A stretch of 64,000 nucleotides of DNA from assembly GCA_023213395.1 (NCBI GenBank), contig CM041465.1, forward strand, positions 238,025,741 to 238,089,740, in the 5' to 3' direction. This stretch comes from Cycas panzhihuaensis. Taxonomy: Eukaryota > Cycadophyta. The translations under genes were made by a program, and so were the position numbers. Positions 1 through 9,310 of the stretch are shown one piece after another. Position 1 is the first letter of the stretch; each line of letters opens with the position of its first letter. The notes under the pieces are model-generated. The model saw nothing but the letters and a program-made list of their open reading frames with translations, had not been told where the DNA came from and ran no database searches.

Positions 1-235
1 GGGTAGCAGGGAAGATTACGTGAAGTGACGCGACTGCTAGGGTGCCACACTTGCTAGGAGTATACCCCCGCTATAGTCGTCATAAGCTAAAGAGGTGTAG
101 ATGGTACAAACCATCTACGAAAAACATGTAGCATACAAGTAAATACTCTTCATAAGAAGTGAAAGTAAGGTGAGAAACATACCTATACTTACCTGAGTCA
201 ACCTCTCCATATCCATTCCTAGAAGACGGGAAACA
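1..235 (-). repeat. Element A 3' LTR, first 235 bp only
   Basis: On the minus strand this begins TGTTTCCCG and carries the family's conserved AGGTAAG at 188-194. It matches 27926-28162 along its whole length. The rest of the LTR lies left of the window. Confidence 0.92.
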
Positions 236-252
236 CTACCCCTCAAGCAGAG
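236..252 (-). other. Element A polypurine tract
   Basis: The minus strand reads gcttgaggggtag directly before the LTR start TGTTTCC, the position where second-strand priming occurs. The equivalent in B is gccaagggggcag. A's tract is shorter. Confidence 0.7.
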
Positions 253-639
253 CTCGCCGTAAGCATGGTGTGATGGAAAATGCTAAAAACACAACTGTTA
301 GTAGCACATGTGTATGTATATATATAAATCATGATCATAACAGGAGTCAAGGACGCCAGTGAGTGTCATGGTAGAATGCATAGATACGAGGACAAGGGTG
401 GAAGCCACATAGGGGCTGCCTACGCACCACCCGGGAGTCTACTGGAAGATGAGAAGGGTGAGGGGGCTGCCCTCCGCCACAAACAGATACAAGAGATATA
501 CACGATCAAGTAGAAGAAATAAGTGAACCAACTAGTAGTCATCGTAGTTTAACCTCATTAGCGGCTAGCTTTTGGAGGTGCGAACAGATCGCAAGATGAT
601 GTGTATGATGGCCTGGGACTCAGGTTACAGAGTAACTGG
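253..639. other. Element A 3' untranslated internal sequence
   Basis: This stretch lies between the second RNase H and the PPT. Short segments match B at about 22450-22527, for example the minus-strand words around ccatcacaccatgctt. I see no convincing coding sequence; the 60-residue frame at 331-513 on the plus strand has no family support. Confidence 0.6.
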
Positions 640-1067
640 ACAAGTCTCAGGGGGTCAGCAAGAAGAGGGAGGCGACGCTCAAGGATGAGGTGAACGAGAC
701 TATCTATCTCAATGTTGAGGGCCCGAGGAATGTGTCGAATGTCTACAAACTAAAAATAAGCTAAGAGAGATCTGGCAGTCGAAGCAAGGGCTCTCAGGTG
801 AGGGCATCGCACCTGATAAACCTGGGTGAGATGGGACACCACAACCTGGGAGTCACAAAGAAGAATGATCGATCCATGATAAAAATGGAGAGCATCGGTA
901 AGAGCCTCAATAACAGCCGTGTACTCAGCTTCGTTATTGGTAGCCTCCAGGAGAAAGACCCCAGAGCGCAAGATGTCATGTCTGGAGGAGCTGCGAAGAA
1001 TCCATGCAGCAGCAGAAGGTCTAGGGTTACCACAGCTTCCGCCATCGGTAAAAATGTAGAGAGACAT
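640..1067 (-). pseudogene. Element A second RNase H (downstream of integrase), broken
   Basis: This is a second RNase H domain, separate from the one fused to reverse transcriptase; it would cut the RNA strand of RNA-DNA hybrids during reverse transcription. From the ATG at 1067 the minus strand encodes MSLYIFTDGGSCGNP, then NNEAEYTA and LLCDSQVVVSHL, which supply the first Asp, the Glu and the second Asp of the catalytic set. After a TAG (a former CAG codon, judged from B) comes HIPRALNIEIDSL, which holds the position of the last Asp. TDGG, NNEAEY and the H-x2-R-A-L-N pattern resemble the archaeal-type RNase H acquired by Tat elements. The reading frame extending upstream to about 1370 is not conserved in B, so I start at 1067. 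It lies in sense orientation between the antisense gene remnant and the PPT. Confidence 0.72.
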
Positions 1068-1187
1068 GGGCAACAGAAAAAGTCCTGGTAATAATAAGTA
1101 ATAATGAAGTGAAAAGAGGATCGAAAGGCAAGCAATAAATGGTCGTGAAGGGTAGGAGGACCTAGCAATGAGGCTACCTAAGGACGA

Positions 1188-1500
1188 GAGAAGGTGGAGA
1201 GGCAGAGAGCAGGATTCAAATGGTAGTTCTAGAGGAGCGTCTCTAAGGGATGGAGGGTGAGAGAGATCATATCCAGGCTCGATACGATCAGCTAGTGGAT
1301 TAGGTGGCATCGAGGTCGAGCCGGAGTAGGACATATACCTACACAACGACGACAACACCGAGGAGGCCACGTGATGAGGGGAGCGAGGCAGGGAGCTCGC
1401 GGAGACCCAAGAGGAGCCTCAGAGGGATGTGGTCCCCAGGAGAAGGATCACACCGACCAGGAGATGGTGCCCTAAGGGCAGGGCAACAGTAGGATAGGAT
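1188..1500 (+). pseudogene. Element A remnant of antisense PMD gene (C-terminal tail only)
   Basis: The plus strand here matches the last part of the antisense gene of B (minus strand, about 18640-18990). Shared blocks include SRSRTYTYTT against SRSRMYTHMT, then RRPRDEGSEA and RSLRGMWSPGEGSH in both. The upstream parts of the gene, including the PMD region, are missing: sequence matching B 21636-21680 (at 1141-1178) joins almost directly to sequence matching B near 18985. About 2.65 kb present in B is therefore absent. Since the tail remains, loss from A is likelier than gain in B. Confidence 0.65.
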
Positions 1501-2087
1501 ACATGCATTTGATTTTGATAGGGTAAAGCACGGGCCTCTAAGGGGTTACATATATAGAGTCATATGATTGTATCTCCCCTGTAAGGACATCGACTTCCCA
1601 CAGAGGATGTACCATTCCATATGTATGACATGACACATGATTTTGATGTATATATATATAGCCGGGGCAATTGGCGCCCCATTTCGATATGTATGTTTTG
1701 TTATGTATGTACGTATTTCCTTCCATGCACGGCCATATACCTAACAGGAGCACATACGACTACCATGAGCAGAGGTGATAAACATATGTGGGGTTAGGAA
1801 ATAGGGTGACACGCATATCCATGGAGGAGCATAGCAGGATATGCAAAGGAAATATCGAGCGAGAGGGGGAGTAATGATACTCCAGAGCGTCGTCCTAACT
1901 GGGGGATGCCCAAATAGGAGGACAAGGTCCTAAGGAAAAACGGGAATAAGGGTTTCGTGGGAGGAACTAGAAGGAAACAAAAGAGGCCATCCTAAATCGC
2001 CATTCCACCCGTGGCTGGGAGGAATGGGAAAGAACTTAAGATGGTAGTTTAGGCTCATTTCATAGCAAGGGTGAGGCAACGACAAGG
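1501..2087. other. Element A spacer between integrase and antisense gene
   Basis: This is non-coding and matches B 18006-18600, including a run of tata repeats and the words after the integrase stop. The 71-residue frame at 1538-1753 is made largely of microsatellite-like sequence and is not supported. Confidence 0.65.
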
Positions 2088-3300
2088 TCACAAGTAAAAT
2101 TTCTTAAGGAATTTCCCATTAACGGCTTTCTCAAATTTAAGACCCTCCAGGGTGGCGATCCTATAAGCGCCGTTATCGAGGCTCTCGATAATGATGAAGG
2201 GGCCAACCCATCTAGGTTTGAATTTGGTCAAATGGTCATGAAGGTACTCTAATTTGAGGACATGGTCCCCGGAAAACAAAGGATGGGAACAAAGATGTTT
2301 ATCGTAGGTCCTTTGTAAGTGAGCTTTGGATGCCAGGTTAGCTTAGTAAGCGGCTAAACGTCTCTCATCCAAAGCTGCGAGGTCCAGGAGATGAGCCTGG
2401 CAGATCAACTCCTTATCGACGAGACCCCGAAGAGAAACTCGCAAGGAAGAGATCTCCACTTCCAATGGGAGTACTTCCTTGGTACCGTAAACCAGGGAGA
2501 ACAGGGTCATTCCTGTGGTAGAGCGGATAGAGGTGTGGTAAGCCCACAAAGCGGAATGGAGTTGAAGGTGCGAGTCCCTTTGAGAATGAGTGACAATTTT
2601 CTTTAGGATATTAGCGAGAGTCTTGTTGAATGACTCTACCTGACCATTTGCCTGGGGGTAGTAAGGAGAGGACATTTAGTGAGAGATTTTAAATTTCTCA
2701 CAAAGCTCATCCATCTCCTTGTTATAAAAGGGGGTTCCATTGTCGGTGATTAGGACGTCAGGAATCCCGAAACGGAAATAATGTGCTGGTAAACGAAGGC
2801 ATCTATCATTTTACCAGGAGTAGTAACTAGAGAAATTGCCTCTGCCTATTTGGTGAAGTATTCTGTAGTAGTCAAGATAAACTTGTGCTGTGATGAAGAA
2901 GGTGGAGAGATAGCCCTGATGAAGTCTAGCCCTCACTAGGCAAAAGGCCACAGAGATATGATGGAGTGAAGGGCCTCGGAAGGCACATGGGAGATGTTAG
3001 CATGTTCCTGACATTGCCGACATCTTAGGGCAAAAGCATGGGTGTCCTTGAAAAGGGATGGCCAAAAGTAACCCATCTGGGCCATAGACTGGCCCCCAAA
3101 GTGACCCCCACAAATACCATGGTGGTATTCACATAGTATTTGGTTAGCTTCATTAGTAGTGATGCAATGGAGGAGGATCCCATCGAAGGACCTCTTGTAT
3201 AATACTTCGTCCATGAGGAAGTATTGCCTAGCAGAAGTCCGAATATGAGATCTAACTTTACTACTAGTATCAGGGTGGTATTGCTGTTGTGTGAGATACT
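2088..3300 (-). pseudogene. Element A integrase, broken
   Basis: Integrase inserts the cDNA into the chromosome. On the minus strand the zinc-binding N-terminal part shows EYHHGICGGHFGG and CRQCQ (about 3020-3140). A stop follows after SLWPFA; later the catalytic Glu appears in SPYYPQANGQVESFNKTL (about 2620-2675). The C-terminal module contains KPRWVGPFIIIESLDNGAYR and ends FLKKFYL with a stop at 2088. There is no chromodomain, as in Tat and Athila elements. A TAA after LDERRLAAY replaces a CAA codon that is still intact in B (AYQANL). The region between 2680 and 2940 contains frameshifts. It follows RT-RNase H in the normal Ty3/gypsy order. Confidence 0.88.
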
Positions 3301-3489
3301 ACACTATGTCGCCATACCACTCATTGTCGATAAGTGAATGGGGAGAGATATCCTGAATAGCCAAGATGGACTCATCAGGGAGGGAATCATTGACGGGAGT
3401 ATCAAGCGAGTTAGGAATAGGGGTATCTGTGAGCTGCTCAGCCACTACCATTCCCTTCTTCGATTTCTGGTTAACGATATGAAGGTCAA

Positions 3490-4700
3490 ACTCTTAAAGC
3501 AGGATGGCCCAACGGCCAACCCTACCTGTCAAGTCTGAATGAGTAAGAAAATACCGCAAGGGATTAGACTGGACGATCACCTTGGTGGTATTACTGAGTA
3601 AGTAATGCCTAAACTTCTTGGTCACGTGGACCAAGGAGAGGCATTCCTTCTCGGCAGGGGAGTAGTTGAGTTCAGTAGCCACGAGAGTGTGACTGATGAA
3701 ATAAATAGCTCTCTCAACCCCTGAGTCGTCCTCTTGGGCCAACATAGCGCTTAGGGATTCCTCAGTGGCTGAGGTATAAAGGATGAAGGGCCTATCGAAG
3801 CGAGGGGGGGTCAACGTAGGAGTAGAAGCAAGGGCTTTCTTAAGTCCTTCGAAGGCGTGTTGGGTCTAGTCAGACCAAACAAAGGGGGCTCCCTTCTTCA
3901 ATAGGTTCGTAAGGGGTTTGGCGCTCACGACGAAGTCTGCTAAGAAGCGCCTAAGGAAACTAAGCCTACCTAGAAATGACTTGATCTGTCGTTGGGTTCT
4001 AGGAGGCGGCATATCAAGGATTACTTTGACCTTATCAGGGTCAATCTAGATCCCTTGTTTTGACACAAGAAATCCAAGGAGTTTTCCAGAGGTAACGACA
4101 AACATACACTTGAGCGGGTTTAGGCTAAGGTGATACTTGCAGCATCGCGTGAAGATAGCCCACAAGTCAGAGGAATGATGGGCCCTAACATGTGAGAGAC
4201 CCATCATGCCATCTATGAAAACCTCCAAGGTGTTATTGATGAGGTCATGGAAGATGAAATGCATCGCTCTTTGATAAGTAGCGCCTGTATTCTTAAGACC
4301 GAAGGGCATTGCCTTATAGGCAAAGGTACCCCACGGGGTGGTGAAGGCCGTCTTGTGGCGGTCTTCAGGAGATATCTAGATCTAGTTTTAGCCAGAGAAG
4401 CCATCCATCAAGGACATAACTTCAAATCTAGCAGTTTGATCAATGATTTAATCGATGAAAGGGAGTGGAAAATTGTCCATAGGACAAGCGTTGTTAATGT
4501 CATAGAAATCAATGCATATGCGGATGGTCCTATTCTTTTTAGTAACAAAGACAATGTTGGATACCCACTTGGGGTAATCCATAGAGGTGATAAGTCCAGC
4601 ATCCAACAGCATCTCAACCTCCATCTTAACAGCGGCCGAGAGCTTAGGGTAAAGAGGACGCTACTTTTGGCACATGGGGCGGGTGCCATGAATGGTAGTG
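3490..4700 (-). pseudogene. Element A reverse transcriptase and RNase H, broken
   Basis: The minus strand encodes RT segments including YPKWVSNIV, then MPFGLKNTGATYQRAMHF. The catalytic box reads FIDG at 4208-4219 where B has FMDD, so the second active-site Asp is replaced by Gly. The connection and RNase H follow: LLGFLVSKQG, SFLGRLSFLRRFLADF, RPFILYTSATEESL, KECLSLVHVTKKFRHYLL, VIVQSNPLRY. Stops interrupt at several places, for example after SKQGI and after FVWSD. The lost catalytic Asp alone would abolish polymerase activity. Plus-strand frames over this region are antisense shadows. Confidence 0.9.
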
Positions 4701-5439
4701 AGATTATGAGTAATAATGGAGGGGTCAATTCCCTTCATGTCAGAATAATCCCACACAAAGACATCCTAAAACTCCTAGAACAAAAGGGAATACTCCCTTA
4801 CCTCATCAGGAGAGCATTCCATCCTGACCTTAATGACCTTGCCAGGGGCTAAGACTATGTCCTGGGTTGCCCCCATGTACATGGCATTCCCCTCCTCAAA
4901 GTGGAAAGGGGCAAGGTCAACAGGAAGATTGGGTCAATGAGTGTGGACCAAATCACAAGGATCTTCTGGTGGCCAAGCCTATGGTGACTAGAAGGCAAGT
5001 TAGGCATGAAGCCCGTTAGGTGCTGGAGCAAGGCTTCATCATCTTCGAAGTAATCCACCCCATAGATAACCTTACTCTGAATAGATGAAGTGCTAGAGGA
5101 AGTGGGGATAACGGGACTGTGATGCTTATCGAGTTGCTCGTCTTCCTCAGGATACTCTAAGAGAGAGTCTCGAAGGGGCTCCTCGGAAGGAGCGAAAGGG
5201 AGTTCCTCGAAGCCATCACCTATGGGGGGTGATGAAGAGGAAGAACCAATCGCGGATGAGTCAATACGAGCGATGACATGTGACACAGAAGAGTGGCTAG
5301 TCTCACCAATGAGAGAGGTTTTAGATGGGCATCTAGAACGGGATGGGCGTAACCTACTAGTGCAAAGGAAATAAACGGGGTGAAGACAATCCTCATCCTT
5401 GTCGTGAGACTTGTCGTCATTAAATGAGGTGAGGTACCC
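4701..5439 (-). pseudogene. Element A protease-RT linker
   Basis: This is an acidic, serine-rich linker between protease and RT. Visible pieces include PEEDEQLDKHH and VDYFEDDEALLQHLTG; B carries the matching VDYFEDDKALLEHLTG near 15005-15050. It has no recognisable catalytic domain and its frame is broken. Confidence 0.6.
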
Positions 5440-6230
5440 CTAGCTCCCAACACCAATAAGAGTGAAGCGCATGAGACTAGGAGAAGAAGATGTAGGATCT
5501 TCTTCAGTGTGAGATGGATTGGATATACGAATGGAGCAAGTCGAGGCATGAGTAGAAGGGCCTTGGCTTGCCTGATTGACATGATAAGTTTGTTTGGTAG
5601 GTGGGCATTTGTGGGAAACAACCCTCATTCGTCCATCATGGACGAATTTAAGTTTCCCCCAGAGGGTCGAACACATGACTCCCATCTGGTCAAGCCATGG
5701 TCGACCTAAGAGAAGGTTGTGCTCGATGTTGACATCAAGGACTACAATGTTAGCAAGGACAGTATTACCCTCGAGAGTGAGTGGGATCGTGATAGATCCC
5801 AGTGGGGTATTTTTCCTACCATCATATCCTTGGCATCGCCATGGAACAGGTTCCAAGGTAGAAATACCAAGCTCTTGCATAACATGCAAGGGCATGGCAT
5901 TCACAGAAGAATCATTGTCGACAACAGTCCTTCGCAAGGTATAGTTAGGTGTATTAATAGTAATGGTGAATGGGAAGTTCCACTGATGTTCCCTTTCACA
6001 TGCAGGAGGAATGTCCTTAGGATCAAAAGAAATAATGGGTTCACGACTTCGGGTGACACCCAAAGCATGGATGGGTACGTCATTTGATCATAAAGCTTCC
6101 ACAAGGAGGGCCCATTACTTGGGGCAATTCCTCAAAACATCCATCAAGGACATTCCCGCAGCGACAATATGGAGTTTGTCAATGATGGAGAAAGGCTTAC
6201 CCTTTGTAGTAGGTTGGGTAAGTGCCCTTC
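5440..6230 (-). pseudogene. Element A aspartic protease, decayed
   Basis: This is the polyprotein-processing aspartic protease. The minus-strand frame holds EPIISFDPKDIPPAC, WNFPFTITINTPNY, then the active-site region VVDNDSSVNAMPLHVMQ, followed by GYDGRKNTPLGS and NLLLGRPWLDQMG, the flap and C-terminal core typical of retroviral-type proteases. The catalytic triplet reads DND where B has DNG and most relatives have D-[ST]-G, so the Gly is lost. The upstream part, from about 6063 to 6230, is in frame apart from a stop. Confidence 0.85.
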
Positions 6231-8619
6231 AAAAATTATAACGACTAGGACACACGAGAATGGCCTTGGGAAAAAGAGGCACTTCTGAAGGAGGGTTCTC
6301 TAGAAGAGGATCGAAAGGAGTAGAAGAAGAAGCACCAATTATTTCTTTGGCAGCTTGAGACCGAGTAAGGGCATACAAAGGAGTAGCCTCAAGCATTTGG
6401 ATCACCTTCTTTCCCTTATTCCTGGACTGCGAAGATGAAGGAGTGCGTTGGTTAGGAGAATGTGAGGGAGAGGACGAATCATGGGCACCCTTCCCTTTAT
6501 CACGAGAAGGACGGGAATTCATTGATCTTCCTCAGTTCCAGTTGTTTTTAGATTGAGTGTTGTGATCGCTTTCCCCATGTTTGGGAAATGGATCCTTGTG
6601 AACTGGTTGGTCTAGGTTAGGCCTTGAGGCCCGTTTAGGGGAGGAGTCATATCGAGGGGCATCCTTAGGATGCTGGGCCCTACAACGTGAGTCATCGTGA
6701 AAGCACTCCCCATGAATGGAGCACCACTTCTTCTCAAGCGAGGGATCTGTCTTCCTCGCTTGAGAGGACTGGGCATTTCCATTCCTGGGGAGGGGAGCTT
6801 GGGTAGCTTGTTGAATTTGTTTATTAGAAGTTGGGGATGAAGGAGCCTATAATTTGAGTTCCTTCATCATACATTCAAATGAATATATGGCGGACGTGAG
6901 CGGATCTAAGGTCTTCTCAGTTGGATGAGAAGAAGACCTAGAAGATTGTTGCGGTTTAGTATCCTTGGTTGGAGGTGGTATCTCACATTGCTGTGAGGGC
7001 TTGAGAGGCTTCTTGAGTCCAACCTGGATCTCAATAGCCTTGAGAACTAAGCACTTTACAATTGCAGAGTCGCATGTGGTCGCCTCCATCTTGAGGACTT
7101 CCATATGTACTTCGGGACGAAGTGCATTAACAAAAAGGTCCCTCTTCAACTCCTCAGGCAACATGGCCTTAGTAGAGTAAAGAAGGTCATGAAATTGTTG
7201 CACAAAGTCACGATTCATCTCATTGTGACCTTGTTTGAGCGATAGGAGGGATTTCATTCTACTTTTAAATGGACAAGCTACATCAAAGTAGTTGATGACT
7301 TCGTCCACCAATTGCTGGAATGAAAAGATAGAATGAGCAGGAAGGCGATAGAACCATTTAAGGGCATCGCCTTGCAAAGATCGAGGGAACAATTTCATTA
7401 AGATATGGTTGTAAGCCCAGTAATCAATACACACCATAGAAAGGCTATGGACGTGCTCTGCTAGGTCTTGCGAGGAAGTTCTGTCAAATTTGGGAACTTT
7501 GGGAGGATGAGGCGGTAAGTTATTCCTTAGCACCTCGACAGACAATGGCGTCGATTGATAGTCCATAAAGGGACACTTCCTTACATGGACCGTAGGATTG
7601 ATAAATGGCAATGAGCAAGGAATGGATGGGGGTGGTAAACCCATCCCTCTTTAGGGAAGCGCCCCTTACTAGAAAGGGACTTAAAGATAAGTGCCTTGAA
7701 AGGAAGCTAGGTTCCCTTGCGAAGGCAAAGCATAAGAGGCTATGCTAGATGGTGGAAAAGGAGGGTATGGGACAAAGTTTTGCCCATATGGGCCACCCGT
7801 AGGCGGTGCAACCCCATATTGGTATAGTAGGTCCACCCCATAAGCTGGAATATTATTCCCTTTACCTTGCCCCTAAGGTTGAGAGATATAACCTAGGGGT
7901 ATGTAAAGAGAAGAACCACTAGGCTGGTTTTGGGGATACGTGGGAGTGGGTCCTACATGACTAGTGGCTAAAGAGCTAGTAGGACCTGTAGGCCTACTAG
8001 GGAACGCATGCGCCACATTAGGGGATGGCACATTAGCTTGACTAAGAAAGGGTATGCTAACCCCCAATTGAGGGAAAGACATACCACGAGAGGGTCCTAA
8101 AGAACTAGGACCATGGCGAGGGATGGAAGGTGCAACATTCATCCCCAAGGTTGGTGTAGGAATAGAGTGGGACAAATGTGCAGGAACGAAAGGGTTACTC
8201 ATAGTAGGAGGGACAGGTGCGGATGAAGAAGGTGGTAAAGGAGTGGATGAAGAAGATGCTCCACCACGCAAAACATCTTTAAACCACTCGGGATGCGATT
8301 GAAGATGAGCTGCTCGAAAGCACTCTCTAATAGCTTTGACCACGTTAGTGGGAGGGGTATCTATGTGACCATAAGAGGTGGATGGGACCTTGAATGACGT
8401 AGACCCCTTAGGGTGCTCCTCATAAGAATTACCAATTGAATGGTGGACCTCAAGAGAAAGCGGGACTTCTACCGCATCGGTATAAGGATGGATGTTGAGG
8501 GGGTGATGTTGGTCATCTGGATAAAAAAGAGGATCGTCACCCTCTTGGGTAGATCTTGGAATGGATGCAGGGAATTCATGAGTTCCCGATATAAATGCGT
8601 GATAGGCCCAATTGGAAGG
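6231..8619 (-). pseudogene. Element A gag, broken and split by element B
   Basis: This is the capsid-nucleocapsid precursor. Its first four codons (ATG at 25166, M-E-G-Y) lie on the far side of element B. Next come a Pro/Ser-rich N-terminal region (for example SSSSTPLPPSSSAPVPP), the capsid block with GDALKWFYRLPAHSIFSFQQ and PEELKRDLFVNALRPEV (6847-7644), then a zinc finger of the form WCSIHGECFHDDSRC at about 6700-6745. A Lys/Ser-rich tail leads into protease. Stops occur at 7873, near 7650 and at 6847-6849; the zinc finger stays in the same frame after the 6847 stop. C has a Gln codon there, so the stop is secondary. Confidence 0.88.
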
Positions 8620-8624
8620 GTATC
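8620..8624. repeat. Target-site duplication of element B, left copy (gtatc)
   Basis: gtatc directly precedes the LTR start TGTTTCC, and the identical five bases follow the right LTR at 25155-25159. This fixes both ends of B and shows that it inserted by integrase. Confidence 0.97.
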
Positions 8625-9130
8625 TGTTTCCCAGCTACTGGGAATGGATTTGGGATGAGTCAACTCAGGTAAGCTTAGGTATGAGTTTCTCACTTCCATC
8701 CCCACTTTTGCTTAGCTGAGGTTCCTTAGTGTATTGCCTGATGCATACTTGCATATCATTTGCATGACTGCATTGCTTTCTTGCTTGATCACATTACTTG
8801 TGCCTGCCGCATGCCACTCAGCCTATGACGACCCACCGTGGGGGCACTCCTCAGCGAGTCATGCACCCCATATGGCACTCAGCCACCCACACCATCTCCA
8901 TAGCTCCTCGAGCACCATTGTTGGTTGCGTTTCGCCCACACCAATGTCCTATCTCTACTTTGATTCTATTTCTAAGTGCGATAGGACCCCCGTTGAGACC
9001 TGTTTCTCTATTCTGGCCACCTGTTGGCCACCTGGGTAGGAAGTCCCAGCCTCAACATACCCACTATTTGTCTTAAAGCCCTAGTGCTACCCTAATTTTA
9101 GTTTGCAGGCCCACATCACTATAAACTTAG

Positions 9131-9190
9131 CGGTACCATGATATTTACTGCGGTACCATGATGTTTGTCGCAGTACGACTATTTGAAATT
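9131..9190 (+). repeat. 20-bp tandem repeats in the LTR
   Basis: Two adjacent 20-bp units begin cggtaccatgatatttac and cggtaccatgatgtttgt; a third, degenerate one begins cagtacgact. Equivalent blocks lie in the B 3' LTR (23037-23090), A LTR (27671-27725) and F (53095-53170). Similar units occur inverted inside the antisense gene (20720-20790). Confidence 0.75.
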
Positions 9191-9300
9191 GTTTTTTAAA
9201 ATAGTCACAATAGTTCCCGCTCTTTTCGCAGAACTGCCACATGGCGTTCGTGCCTATTCATCTCCCCGCAACCTTAAATGCTCACTTAGGGTTAGGGGGA

Positions 9301-9310
9301 ACATAAAACC
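9301..9310 (+). promoter_or_regulatory. Possible LTR TATA-like element
   Basis: acataaaacc lies about 110 bp downstream of the 20-bp repeats and is kept in the 3' LTR (about 23209-23219). Its position would put the transcription start in the first third of the LTR. This is an inference from sequence alone. Confidence 0.3.

Noticed and set aside
750-1370. 206-codon minus frame as a single long protein
   Set aside because: Only the part from 1067 down matches RNase H and is shared with B; the upstream part crosses the deletion junction and overlaps the antisense remnant.
4247-4852. 201-codon plus-strand frame
   Set aside because: It is exactly antisense to the reverse transcriptase of A, whose minus-strand motifs are clear.
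5594-6087. Overlapping plus-strand frames over the A protease
   Set aside because: They are the reverse complement of the conserved protease coding sequence and show no domain of their own.
9131-9190. Short regular repeats as a CRISPR-like array
   Set aside because: The units are directly adjacent without spacers, and the context is a plant LTR.
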